In this document: piece by piece, positions 1 to 8,806 of the stretch
Layout of the letters: each line of letters opens with the position of its first letter
Position numbering within the stretch: the first letter of the stretch is position 1
Notes under the pieces: generated by a model
What the model was told of the DNA's origin: nothing
What the model saw: only the letters and a program-made list of their open reading frames with translations
Databases searched by the model: none
Position numbers and translations under genes: made by a program
From: Micromonospora halophytica
GTDB taxonomy: Bacteria > Actinomycetota > Actinomycetes > Mycobacteriales > Micromonosporaceae
Direction of reading: 5' to 3'
Assembly (NCBI RefSeq): GCF_900090245.1
Contig: NZ_FMDN01000002.1
Coordinates: 310,001 to 374,000 of the forward strand
Length of the DNA: 64,000 nt

Positions 1-39
1 GCCGGCCCTGGCCGCCTTCCGGCGGGGAGGGAGCATGGG

Positions 40-108
40 CGCTACGGACTTGAACTCACAGATGGATCGGCGGAGCACCGATCCATCTGTGCGATCAGGT
101 CCGTAGCG
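40..108. repeat. Palindromic repeat, family A copy 1
   Basis: An outer 10-bp arm (40-49 with 99-108) and an inner perfect 14-bp arm (57-70 with 78-91) flank a 7-nt loop, separated by a 7x7 internal bulge. A related longer copy lies at 17125-17304. It is downstream of the site-2 protease gene and could act as its terminator. Nothing else is visible in positions 1-166. Confidence 0.75.
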
Positions 109-166
109 TCCGCGACCCTCACCCCGAGCGCCGAAGACGGTGTCGCACACGGGTGCCGGCCGGCGG

Positions 167-964
167 TCAGCCCTGCCAGAAGCGGATCAGGTCCAGCCCC
201 AGCGCGTACAGCCAGGGCGGCAGGCCGAGCAGGTCGCCGATGGCGAAGACCGCGTCGAAGAACCAGCCGCCGATGCGCGGATTCCACAGCAGCGCGAAGA
301 GCAGGATGAAGCCGTACGGCGCGAACAGGTCGTACATCCGGCGGTACTGCGGGCTCAGCCAGGGCTGGATCATGTTGCCGCCGTCCAGGCCGGGCACCGG
401 CAGCAGGTTGAGCAGGCTCGCGGTGAGCTGGAGGAACGCCAGCAGCGCCAACCCGGCCCAGAACTCGACGGGCCCGCCGAACGCCGCGCTGCCGAGCCGC
501 AGCGCCGCCACCAGCACCAGGGTGAACAGCACGTTGGTGGCCGGGCCGGCGAGGCTGACCAGGGTGTGCCGCAGCCGGCCCGGGATGGCGTGCCGGTCCA
601 CCCAGACCGCGCCGCCGGGCAGGCCGATGCCGCCGAGCAGCACCACCACCACGGGCAGCACGATCGACAGCAGCGGATGGGTGTACTTGAGCGGGTTCAA
701 CGTCAGGTAGCCCCGGTGGGCGATGTCCCGGTCGCCGGCCCGGAACGCGACCACCGCGTGGGCGTACTCGTGCAGGCAGAGCGAGACCAGCCAGCCCGAC
801 ACCACGAAGAGGAACACGTCGAACCGGACGTTGCCGAACCCGTTCCAGGCCATCACCCCGCTGGCCACGAAGATCGCGACCAGGGCGAGGAAGACCGGGC
901 TGGGGCGGAACGCCGCCCGGGGCACGCCGAGCACCAGCGGCTCCCCCGGGCGGTCGTACGCCAT
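167..964 (-). CDS. Site-2 protease family membrane zinc metalloprotease
   Basis: Polytopic membrane protein of 265 aa. The HEYAH motif (HExxH zinc-binding and catalytic) lies in a hydrophobic segment, and a second motif NLLPVPGLDGG supplies the downstream Asp of site-2 proteases (M50 family). About six membrane segments are visible. Members cut transmembrane substrates inside the bilayer, often anti-sigma factors, but no substrate is indicated here. The ATG overlaps the stop of the small upstream gene (TGATG), so the two are probably translationally coupled. The family assignment is secure; the physiological role is not known. Confidence 0.85.
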   Translation of the reverse strand: MAYDRPGEPLVLGVPRAAFRPSPVFLALVAIFVASGVMAWNGFGNVRFDVFLFVVSGWLVSLCLHEYAHAVVAFRAGDRDIAHRGYLTLNPLKYTHPLLSIVLPVVVVLLGGIGLPGGAVWVDRHAIPGRLRHTLVSLAGPATNVLFTLVLVAALRLGSAAFGGPVEFWAGLALLAFLQLTASLLNLLPVPGLDGGNMIQPWLSPQYRRMYDLFAPYGFILLFALLWNPRIGGWFFDAVFAIGDLLGLPPWLYALGLDLIRFWQG

Positions 965-1164
965 CACTCCGCCGTCGGCAGCAGGCTCATCCGGTACTCG
1001 ACGCGATCGTCCTCGACGAGCGCGACCGAGGTGACGCCGGACGCCGCGAGCTCCCGCCAGGTCTGGCCGATCCACGATTCGGCGTCCGCCTGACTGCCGA
1101 ACGACTCCGTCGGCCCCTCGACCGCCGCGCCGTCCGCGCCCTCGTACCGCCAGCTCCACGCCAT
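964..1164 (-). CDS. Small conserved protein (66 aa), coupled to site-2 protease
   Basis: A 66-aa acidic protein starting MAWSWRYE, with Trp-rich ends and no membrane segment or signal peptide. Similar small proteins of the form W-x-W-R-Y-E...W occur widely in actinomycetes without known function (from memory). The stop codon overlaps the start of the protease gene by one base, which supports a real two-gene operon. Function unknown. Confidence 0.7.
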   Translation of the reverse strand: MAWSWRYEGADGAAVEGPTESFGSQADAESWIGQTWRELAASGVTSVALVEDDRVEYRMSLLPTAE

Positions 1165-1368
1165 GCCGCGTCTCCCCTCGCCGCTCCACCGTCCCCGGGA
1201 CGGACCCCGCAAGCGTAGTCGGCCTCTCGCCCGACGGCCCGACCTGTCGTCCGGCGGGCGCGGACCACGCGCGGCGGCGCAGGGTTTCCCGGCTCCTGTC
1301 CGGGTATGGGCATCGGGACGCTCGCGACGGCGCGGTCGAGGACCGCCGACGGGCCCGAGGAGGCAACC

Positions 1369-1569
1369 ATGGAGCAACCGCTGCACGACAGGGACACCGA
1401 GGAGCTGCGGACGATCGCGGTCCGGGGTGGCATCGCGGGGGCGCAGCACATGGACCGGGAGGAGCTGCTGGACTCGCTCGTCGCACGCCCCGGAGAGGGT
1501 GCCTGGCAGGAGGATCCGAAGCCGGCGGCGGTCAACCCCAACGACTACCGGTACCAGTCGCCCCGGTAG
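1369..1569 (+). CDS. Small protein with Rho N-terminal-like helical motif
   Basis: A 66-aa protein. Residues about 10-35 (ELRTIAVRGGIAG...MDREELLDSL) resemble the short helix-turn-helix fold of the Rho termination factor N-terminal domain, which also occurs alone in small actinobacterial proteins. A purine-rich GAGGAGG ribosome site lies just upstream of the ATG, which decides the start. It stands alone between the divergent protease operon and the kinase gene. Nucleic-acid binding is only an inference from the motif. Confidence 0.7.
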   Translation: MEQPLHDRDTEELRTIAVRGGIAGAQHMDREELLDSLVARPGEGAWQEDPKPAAVNPNDYRYQSPR

Positions 1570-1627
1570 GCCCCACGCACCCCGGCGGGCGGCCACGGCC
1601 CCCACGACCGGCCGGTACGGTAACGCG

Positions 1628-3429
1628 GTGCTGACAAAGGGAGTGGTGCTCAGCAACCGGTATCGGCTGAGCGAACGTGTGGCGACCGGCGGCATGGGCG
1701 CGGTCTGGCGGTGCGTCGACACCCTGCTCGACCGTGAGGTGGCGGTGAAGGTGCTGCTGCCGTCACTGGTCGAGGACCCCGAGTTCACCACCCGCTTCCA
1801 CGCCGAGGCCCGGATGATGGCCGCGTTGCGGCACCCGGGCATCGTCGCGGTGCACGACTTCGGCTCGGCGACGCTGGCCGACGGCAGCCAGGTCAGCTAC
1901 CTGGTGATGGAGTACGTCGACGGGGAGCCACTGGTCACCTGGGTGCGGCGGGCCGGCCGGCTCGACCCGGCGTCGACCATGTCCGTGGTGGCGCAGGCCG
2001 CCGCGGCGCTGCACGCCGCGCACACCGCCGGCATCGTGCACCGGGACGTCAAGCCCGGCAACCTGCTGGTGAAGCGGGACGGGACGGTGGTGCTGGTCGA
2101 CTTCGGCATCGCCCGGTCCAGCACCATGGCCTCGCTCACCGCGGCGCACATGGTGCTGGGCACCGCGTCGTACATGTCGCCGGAGCAGGCGACCGGCCAG
2201 CCGGTCTCGGCGGCCACGGACGTCTACGCGCTCGGCGCGGTGGCGTACTACTGCCTGGCCGGGCAGCCGCCGTTCGCCGGGGAGAACCCGCTGCAGGTGG
2301 CCCTGCGGCAAGCCCAGGACGAGCCGGCGCCACTGCCCCGGGCACCCCGCCTGCGGTGGCGGCGGTGATCGAACGGGCGCTGGCCAAGAGCCCGGACGAC
2401 CGGTGGCCCACCGCGGCGGCCCTGGCCGGCGGCGCCCTCGACGCCCGGGACGCCACGCTCGCCGTGCTGGCGTCGCCGCCGCGCCCGCCGTGGGCGCTGG
2501 AGGGCCCCGCCCTGCCGACGCCGTCCGTCCCGTCCGGACCGTCCGTCCCGTCCGGACCGTCCGGACCGTCCGGACCGTCCAGACCGCCGGCCCCGTCCAG
2601 ACCGCCGGCCCCGTCCGGACCGCCGGCCCCGTCCGGCGCTGGCCCCGTGGCGGGGAGTGGGCAGCAGGCGACCCCGCCGGCGGGCCACTCGAGCCGGTAC
2701 GTGGCACCGGATGGCAGCCCGACCCGGGAGGATCGGGCCGGCGGCGTGGTCCGGCGGCGGTTGGCGCTGGCCGGGGCGGCGGGTGCGGTGACGGCCGTGC
2801 TGGCCGGGGTCGGTGCGGTGGTGGCGCTGCAACCGGACGAGCCGGCCCGGGGCGGCGGTACGGCGCTGCGGGAAGGGTCGGCGACGGTGGCGGCTCCGCA
2901 GCCGGTACCGGAGGCGACCGGCACGCGCGGCGTGCGGCCGAGGCCCGGCGCGAGCGGCACCGGCACCCGGTCGGCCTCGGCTGCCCCGACCACCGCCACG
3001 ACCGGTCCCCGCCCGGGCGGCGAGCCCGCGGCCGGGGCGTCCACCAGCACCGCCCCGCAGCCGGGTACCACCGCCACCGAACCGCAGCGGAAGAACCCGT
3101 ACACCCCGGTGCAGGTCTGCGGCAGCGGCTACCAGGTCGTCGACTCGGCGACGCTGACCTCCGGCGGCGTCCGCAAGGGGCGGGTGTACCTGCTGTGGAA
3201 CGGCTCCACCAAGGCGAACTGCGTGGTCACCATGAAGGAGACGGCGGTCGGCGAACGGACCACGGTGTCGGCGTACCTGGAGGTGCAGGGCAAGCCGCGC
3301 GGCACCGACGGCGGCGCGTTCGAGTACTACGCCGGACCGGTCCGGGCCGGGGCCGCCGGCACCTGCGTGAAGTGGGGTGGCGCGACCGGCGGCGCCAGCT
3401 ACGGCAGCCGTTTCGAGCACTGCGGCTGA
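1628..3429 (+). pseudogene. Ser/Thr protein kinase with SapA-like extracellular domain, frameshifted
   Basis: The first part (from GTG 1628) has a complete PknB-type kinase start: glycine loop ATGGMGAVW near residue 20, VAVK lysine near 41, HRDVKPGN near 138, DFG near 158 and SPE. It runs out of frame at 2368. The reading frame expected for the last kinase helix (VIERALAKSPDDRWPTA) continues one frame over from about 2350 to 3429. A missing C in the C-run at 2336-2339 would restore one protein of about 600 aa. The second part carries a Pro/Ser/Gly linker of short repeats, one membrane segment near 2755-2840, and a C-terminal domain (VCGSGYQVVDS...YYAGPV...CVKWGG) like streptomycete spore-associated protein A. 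The break may be real or a sequencing error. Confidence 0.75.
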
Positions 3430-3477
3430 GTCCGGGCCGCCCGGCGGCGGCGCGTCGGGCGGCCTTAAGGTACGGGC

Positions 3478-5370
3478 ATGTCCGTTGACGGGTGGAACAC
3501 GGTCCTGGTGCTCGGCGGCATCCGCTCGGGCAAGTCGGAGTTCGCCGAGTCCCTGGTCGCCGACGCGCCCACGGTGCGGTACGTGGCGACAGCGGCCGCC
3601 GGTGATCCGGAGGACACCGAGTGGGCCGCCCGGCTGGCGGCGCACCGGGACCGCCGTCCGGGCAGCTGGACCACCGAGGAGACCGCGGACGACCCGCGCC
3701 GGCTGGCCGACGTGATCGCCGCCGCCGGGCCGAACGAGACGCTGCTCGTGGACGACCTGGGCGGCTGGGTGACGGTGCTGCTCGATCCGGCGCACCAGCC
3801 GGCCGACGACGTGGCCACGGTGGCCGAACTGGCGGCGGCGGTACGCGACACCGAGGCGCGGGTGGTGCTGGTCAGCCCGGAGGTGGGACTGTCGCTGGTG
3901 CCGACCACCCCGCTGGGCCGGGCGTTCACCGACGCCCTCGGCGCGGCGAACCGGGCCGCCGCCGACGCCTGCGACACCGTGGCGCTGGTGGTCGCCGGCC
4001 AGCCGGTCTGGCTCAAGCCGGCCGCCGCCGCACGCGCGGTCGACGTGCCCGCGCAGGCCCGTCCCGCCGTGCGGGACGCCACCGGGACGCCGCCGACCGT
4101 CCCCGAGACGCAGCCGTCCCTGCCCGACGTGCCGACCCCCGAGGCTCCGGCCACGCCGGCCGCCGCGACGCAGACCGACGGCACCGCCTGGGCCGCACCC
4201 ACCATGGCCCTACCGATGGTCGCCACCGGCCTGGTCATCCAGCCCGGCATGGAACTGCCCATGCCCGACGAGTACGCCGGGCCGCAGGCCGTCGACCGGC
4301 TCGGCATGCTGGACGTGCCGGGAGCCGGATTCGGGGCGTTGGAGCGGGTGGTCGGCTTCGCCGCCGCCACCCAGGGCACCCCCACCCCCGTCCCCTGGTC
4401 GACGGTGCGGGTGCTGCTGCTGCACGGCGACCACACCGGTGGGGCCGCCGCCGGGGCGCCGCCCGGCGAGTCGTCGCGCCTCGCCCGGCAGGCCCGCGCC
4501 GGCCGGGGGACGCTGGCCCGGCTGGCCGCCGAGATCGGCGCCAGCCTCCAGGTGGTGGACACTCCGTCGTCCGCGCCGATGGAGCAGGAGCCCGCGCTGG
4601 GGGCCGCCGCCGTCGAGTCGTCCCTGCGTCACGGGTGGCGGCTGGCCGAGGAGGCCGCCGACGCGGGCGTACAGCTGCTGGTGCTGGGGGCGTGCGGCGC
4701 GGGCACCGAGGCGGCGGCCGCCGCGGTGCTCGCCGCGACCGCCGGTGCGGAGGCCCCGGCGGTGCTCGGCCGGGTGGTCACCGCCGACGGCGAGATCGAC
4801 GACGCCGCCTGGATGGTGCGCTGCGCGGCGGTCCGGGACGCGCTGCACCGCACCCGCCGTTCCCCCCGCGACGCGAAGGACGTGCTGGCCGAGCTCGGGG
4901 GCGGGGATGTCGCGGTGGCCACCGGCGTGCTGCTCGGCGCGACCGCCCGCCGGTTGCCGGTGATGCTGGACGGTCCGGTCGGCCTCGCCGCCGGCATGAT
5001 CAGCCGTGACCTGGCCGGGCAGGCCCGGCACTGGTGCCTGCTGGCCGACCACGGCGGTCACCCGGCGGTCCGGCTCGCCGCCGACGTGCTCGGTCTGAGC
5101 CCCCTGCTCGACCTGCGGCTGGACCTGGGCGAGGGGGCGAACGCGCTGGCGGCGCTGCCGTTGCTGCGCTCGGTGCTGGCGCTGGCCGCCGGACTGCCCG
5201 TCCACCCCCGGCTGGGCGGGCCGGACGCCGACGAACCGGACTTCACCGAGCCGGAGCCGGCCGGGCCCGGCCCGACCACCACCGAACCGGACTTCACCGA
5301 GCCGGAGCCGGAGCCGGCGGGCCCCGGCAACGCACCGGAGCGGGATCCGTCCGGCCGGCGTGCCGGCTGA
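3478..5370 (+). CDS. cobUT: Bifunctional CobU-CobT fusion (adenosylcobinamide kinase / DMB phosphoribosyltransferase)
   Basis: A 630-aa fusion. Residues 1 to about 185 are CobU-like: P-loop GGIRSGKSEF at 13-22, then the DDLGGW and AANRAAAD segments typical of adenosylcobinamide kinase/guanylyltransferase. A linker of Pro, Ala and Thr follows. From about residue 235 the protein is CobT-like, ending in GEGANALAALPLL, which retains the catalytic Glu of nicotinate-nucleotide:dimethylbenzimidazole phosphoribosyltransferase. The tail contains a duplicated EPDFTEPEPE unit from a 27-bp direct repeat (5233-5259 and 5284-5310). It overlaps cobS by 11 bp. A TAAGGT hexamer at 3466-3471, six bases before ATG, suggests a leaderless mRNA. 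Confidence 0.88.
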   Translation: MSVDGWNTVLVLGGIRSGKSEFAESLVADAPTVRYVATAAAGDPEDTEWAARLAAHRDRRPGSWTTEETADDPRRLADVIAAAGPNETLLVDDLGGWVTVLLDPAHQPADDVATVAELAAAVRDTEARVVLVSPEVGLSLVPTTPLGRAFTDALGAANRAAADACDTVALVVAGQPVWLKPAAAARAVDVPAQARPAVRDATGTPPTVPETQPSLPDVPTPEAPATPAAATQTDGTAWAAPTMALPMVATGLVIQPGMELPMPDEYAGPQAVDRLGMLDVPGAGFGALERVVGFAAATQGTPTPVPWSTVRVLLLHGDHTGGAAAGAPPGESSRLARQARAGRGTLARLAAEIGASLQVVDTPSSAPMEQEPALGAAAVESSLRHGWRLAEEAADAGVQLLVLGACGAGTEAAAAAVLAATAGAEAPAVLGRVVTADGEIDDAAWMVRCAAVRDALHRTRRSPRDAKDVLAELGGGDVAVATGVLLGATARRLPVMLDGPVGLAAGMISRDLAGQARHWCLLADHGGHPAVRLAADVLGLSPLLDLRLDLGEGANALAALPLLRSVLALAAGLPVHPRLGGPDADEPDFTEPEPAGPGPTTTEPDFTEPEPEPAGPGNAPERDPSGRRAG

Positions 5371-6133
5371 GCCGGGCCGCGCCGACGGCCTGCGGTTGGC
5401 GCTGACCACCTTCACCACGGCGCCGGTGCGCGCCGGCCGGATCGACCGGGCGGTGGCCGGGCGGGCGATGGCGCTCGCCCCGCTGGTCGGGGCGCTGCTC
5501 GGCGCGGCGCTGGCCGGGGTGCTGCTGCTGTCGGCCGCGTTCGCCCCGCCCCTGGTGGCCGCCGGGATGACGGTGGGCTGCGCCGCCCTGGCCACCCGGG
5601 GCCTGCACCTCGACGGGCTCGCCGACACCGTGGACGCGCTGGGGTCGTACCGGCGGGGAACTGCGGCGCTGGAGATCATGAAGAAGCCGGACGTGGGTCC
5701 GTTCGGGGTGGTCGCGCTGGTGCTCGTACTGCTGCTGCAGACGGCGGCGCTCGCGGAGCTGGCCGGGCGGTCCTGGCCGGCGGCGCTCGCGGGCGTGGTC
5801 GCCGCGAGCGCGGCGGGCCGGCTCGCGGTGGCCTTCGCCTGCCGGCGTGGCGTGCCGGCGGCCCGGCCGGACGGGCTCGGCGCGCTGGTCGCCGGCACGG
5901 TCGGTCCGGTGGCGCTGGTGGCGGGCACGGTGGCCGTCGCGCTCGCGGCGGTCCCGGCGGTGCCGGGCCGCCCGTGGCAGGGGCCGCTGGCCGTGCTGGC
6001 CGCGCTCGCCGTCGCGGTCGGGCTGCTGCGCCACGTGGTACGCCGGCTCGGCGGCGTCACCGGTGACGTGCTCGGAGCGGGCGTGGAACTGGTCACCACG
6101 CTGGTCTACCTCGGGGTCGTGCTGTCCGGCTGA
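5360..6133 (+). CDS. cobS: Adenosylcobinamide-GDP ribazoletransferase CobS
   Basis: Integral membrane enzyme of 257 aa that joins adenosylcobinamide-GDP to alpha-ribazole in the last steps of cobalamin synthesis. The family signature RGLHLDGLADTVDALGS is at residues about 80-97, and a second conserved stretch GGVTGDVLGAGVEL is near the C terminus. Several hydrophobic segments are present. The GTG start overlaps the end of cobUT, so the two genes are co-translated and cover the final assembly of the nucleotide loop. Length and motifs are normal for the family. Confidence 0.9.
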   Translation: MPAEPGRADGLRLALTTFTTAPVRAGRIDRAVAGRAMALAPLVGALLGAALAGVLLLSAAFAPPLVAAGMTVGCAALATRGLHLDGLADTVDALGSYRRGTAALEIMKKPDVGPFGVVALVLVLLLQTAALAELAGRSWPAALAGVVAASAAGRLAVAFACRRGVPAARPDGLGALVAGTVGPVALVAGTVAVALAAVPAVPGRPWQGPLAVLAALAVAVGLLRHVVRRLGGVTGDVLGAGVELVTTLVYLGVVLSG

Positions 6134-6197
6134 ACACGACGCGCGGTGCCGGGTAGCGTTTGCCCCGACGGCACCGGCGCGGCGCACTGGGGGACGC

Positions 6198-7493
6198 ATG
6201 CTCATCACGGACGACTTCCTGCCGGTCCCGGTGCCGGAGTCGCTGAGCGCGACCTACCTGGTGCCGATGGCGGGGTTGCCCCGGGTGAGCCCGAAGACCG
6301 CGGTGCGGGCCCTTCAGGGGCGGCTGGCCCGGCCGGTGCACGGGCTGGCGACGCAGATGCTGGACAGCCCGCTGATGAGCGTGGACACCCGGTCGATCGA
6401 CGAGTTCCCGCAGCTGCCGCCGGACCTGCTCACCGCGTTCGGGGCCACCGAGGCGCAGCTGGGCCGGCTGGCCGCGGCGAGCCACCTGGTGGTGGTGCAG
6501 GCCGAGTACCGGCCGGGCTGGCCGCCGGCGCACGAGTGGGCGGCCCGGGCGGTCGCCGCCGCGGTCGCCGAGTCCGTCGACGGCGACGTGGTGGACGTCT
6601 TCGGCCTGCAGTTCCTCGACCCGGCGACCGCGCTGCGCTCGCTGCCGGACGAGCACGGCCGGGTACGCCTCGTCGACTGGGTGCTGGTGCCGTACTCCTC
6701 CGACGCGGAGGGGCTCTGGTTCACCACCAAGGGGCTGCGCCGCTTCGGGCTGCTGGAGTTGCAGACCCAGGGCGTGCCGGACCACCTCACCCGGGCCTGG
6801 GGCGCGGTGATGACCGGGGCGGCCCGCCGGCTGCTGCGGGACTGGACCGACGGGCTGGCCGGCGAGGAGGTGCCGGCGTTCGTGCAGCTGCCGGTACTGG
6901 CCACGGTGACCGGGCACGACATCGCGGTGGCGTACGGCAACCCGGAGCAGCACGGCGCGACAGCCCCGGTGCTGCTGCGGCTGGAGCTGGACCCGGCCAC
7001 CGACCCGGAGGCCGACTCGTTCCTCAGCCTGCGCCCGCCGCCCGGGCATCCGGGGCCGGACGGGAAGTACTTCGCGGCGGCCTGCGCCACGCTCTTCTCC
7101 GGCATCCAGCCCGACGTCCGGTACGCCCGCTCGGGTGACGCGATGAGCCGGGCGGTCGCCACCGCACGGGCCGGCCTGGACGGCATCCGGGCCCGGTTCC
7201 TCGCCGGTCAGCTCCCTCCGGAGTCACAGCTCGTGGTGAAGTACGGCCTGCCCGGCGACGAGGGCCCCGAGTACGTCTGGGCGGGGGTGACCTCGTGGGA
7301 GGCGCCGGAGCGGATCGTCGGCGCGAGCGCCAGCGACGCCAACACCGACCCGACGGTCCGGATCGGATCCCCGGTCGTGGTGGAGTCCACGGACGTCGTC
7401 GACTGGGCCCTGCTGGACGGCACCGGCGTCATCGAGGGCGGCTGGACCCAGGCCGTCCTGGACGCCGGCGAACGCCCCCGCCCCTCCCACTGA
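6198..7493 (+). CDS. Hypothetical protein with C-terminal DUF2314-like domain
   Basis: A 431-aa soluble protein without signal peptide or membrane segments. The first three quarters are not recognised. The last 90 or so residues (YVWAGVTSW...IVGASASDAN...VVDWALLDG) fit the DUF2314 family, an uncharacterised domain found in bacterial immunity-type and housekeeping proteins. The ATG follows a GGGGGA ribosome site at 6189-6194. It lies downstream of cobS and converges on gcvT with only 20 bp between stops. No function can be assigned. Confidence 0.7.
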   Translation: MLITDDFLPVPVPESLSATYLVPMAGLPRVSPKTAVRALQGRLARPVHGLATQMLDSPLMSVDTRSIDEFPQLPPDLLTAFGATEAQLGRLAAASHLVVVQAEYRPGWPPAHEWAARAVAAAVAESVDGDVVDVFGLQFLDPATALRSLPDEHGRVRLVDWVLVPYSSDAEGLWFTTKGLRRFGLLELQTQGVPDHLTRAWGAVMTGAARRLLRDWTDGLAGEEVPAFVQLPVLATVTGHDIAVAYGNPEQHGATAPVLLRLELDPATDPEADSFLSLRPPPGHPGPDGKYFAAACATLFSGIQPDVRYARSGDAMSRAVATARAGLDGIRARFLAGQLPPESQLVVKYGLPGDEGPEYVWAGVTSWEAPERIVGASASDANTDPTVRIGSPVVVESTDVVDWALLDGTGVIEGGWTQAVLDAGERPRPSH

Positions 7494-7513
7494 CCACCCG
7501 GGCCGACGTCGGG

Positions 7514-8641
7514 TCAGCTCTTGACCGAGGGCTGGACGAAGGGGGGCCGGGTGACGCGCATCTGGGCGCGGCGGCCCCGGATGTCGACCTCCACGACGTC
7601 ACCGTCGGCGAGCTTGGCGTCGGTGTCGAGCAGGGCCAGGGCGATGCCCTGCTTCTTCGTCGGGCTGAAGGTGCCGCTGGTGATCGTGCCGACCTGCGCG
7701 TCGCCCGCGTACACGGCCATGCCGGCGCGCGGGATGGCCCGGTCGACCGCCGCCAGGCCGCGCAGCGTACGCCGAGCGCCGGCGGCCTTCTCCGCGAGCA
7801 GCACGTCGCGACCCCAGAAGGCCGGCTTGTCCCAGCCGACCGCCCAGCCGGAGCGGGCCTGCACCGGGGTGATCTCCAGCGACAGGTCCTGCCCGTGCAG
7901 CGGGTAGCCCATCTCGGTGCGCAGGGTGTCCCGGGCGCCCAGCCCGCACGCCCGCAGCTCGACACCGGCGGCGAAGAGCGCGTCCCAGACCGCGACGGCG
8001 TGCGCGGCGGGCACGACCAGCTCGTAGCCCAGCTCGCCGGTGTAGCCGGTGCGGCAGACGGTCAGCTCGGCGCCGGCCAGGGTGGCCGGGGAGAAGCTCA
8101 TGTAGCCGTGCTCCGTCGGCAGGCCCAGCGCGCCGAGCAGTTCCGCCGAGCGGGGGCCCTGCACGGCCAGCACCGCGTACGCCTCGTGCTCGTCGGTGAC
8201 GGTGACCCCGGCCGGCGCGGCGGCGCGCAGCCGGCGTACCACCTCGGTGGTGTTCGCCGCGTTCGGGATGAGGAAGACGTGGTCGTCGGCGTGCAGGTAG
8301 GCGATGATGTCGTCCACCACGCCGCCGGTCGCGTCGTCGCAGCAGAGCGTGTACTGCGCCCGGCCGGGCCCGATCCGGCCCAGGTCGTTGCTGAGGCAGG
8401 AGTTGACGAACCCGGCCGCGCCGGGGCCGGTGATCCGGGCCTTGCCCAGGTGCGACACGTCGAAGACGCCCACGGCGGTACGCACCGCCGTGTGCTCCTT
8501 CAACACGCCGCCGCCGGCGTACTCCAGCGGCATCTCCCAGCCTCCGAAGGGGGCGAACTTGGCGCCGAGAGCGGTGTGCCGCTCGTGCAGCGGGGAACGG
8601 CGCAGCCGGGTCGCGGCGGCGTCGGGGGTCACGTCCGTCAT
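7514..8641 (-). CDS. gcvT: Glycine cleavage system T protein (aminomethyltransferase)
   Basis: A 375-aa protein. It transfers the methylene group from aminomethylated lipoyl-GcvH to tetrahydrofolate and releases ammonia. Diagnostic stretches include [18 protein letters not shown] near the N terminus, the Asp-bearing [13 protein letters not shown], the [15 protein letters not shown] segment and the C-terminal barrel. The ATG at 8641 ([13 protein letters not shown]) is preferred over a start 13 codons upstream because family homology begins shortly after it. gcvP and gcvH are not in the window. The gene diverges from pepA across a 165-bp gap. Confidence 0.92.
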   Translation of the reverse strand: MTDVTPDAAATRLRRSPLHERHTALGAKFAPFGGWEMPLEYAGGGVLKEHTAVRTAVGVFDVSHLGKARITGPGAAGFVNSCLSNDLGRIGPGRAQYTLCCDDATGGVVDDIIAYLHADDHVFLIPNAANTTEVVRRLRAAAPAGVTVTDEHEAYAVLAVQGPRSAELLGALGLPTEHGYMSFSPATLAGAELTVCRTGYTGELGYELVVPAAHAVAVWDALFAAGVELRACGLGARDTLRTEMGYPLHGQDLSLEITPVQARSGWAVGWDKPAFWGRDVLLAEKAAGARRTLRGLAAVDRAIPRAGMAVYAGDAQVGTITSGTFSPTKKQGIALALLDTDAKLADGDVVEVDIRGRRAQMRVTRPPFVQPSVKS

Positions 8642-8806
8642 GGGTGGGAACTTACCGGGAGCTGCGCCGCTGGTTAGCATCGGCGGGACCCGTCGGGACA
8701 GCGTTCCGCGGGACAGCCATGCTTCCGGCGGGTAGGTTGCCGCCGGAAGACCTTCATCGCCGGTACGCGACGACGCGACCGGCCCGGCCCGCCCGGAGTA
8801 GCTTCA

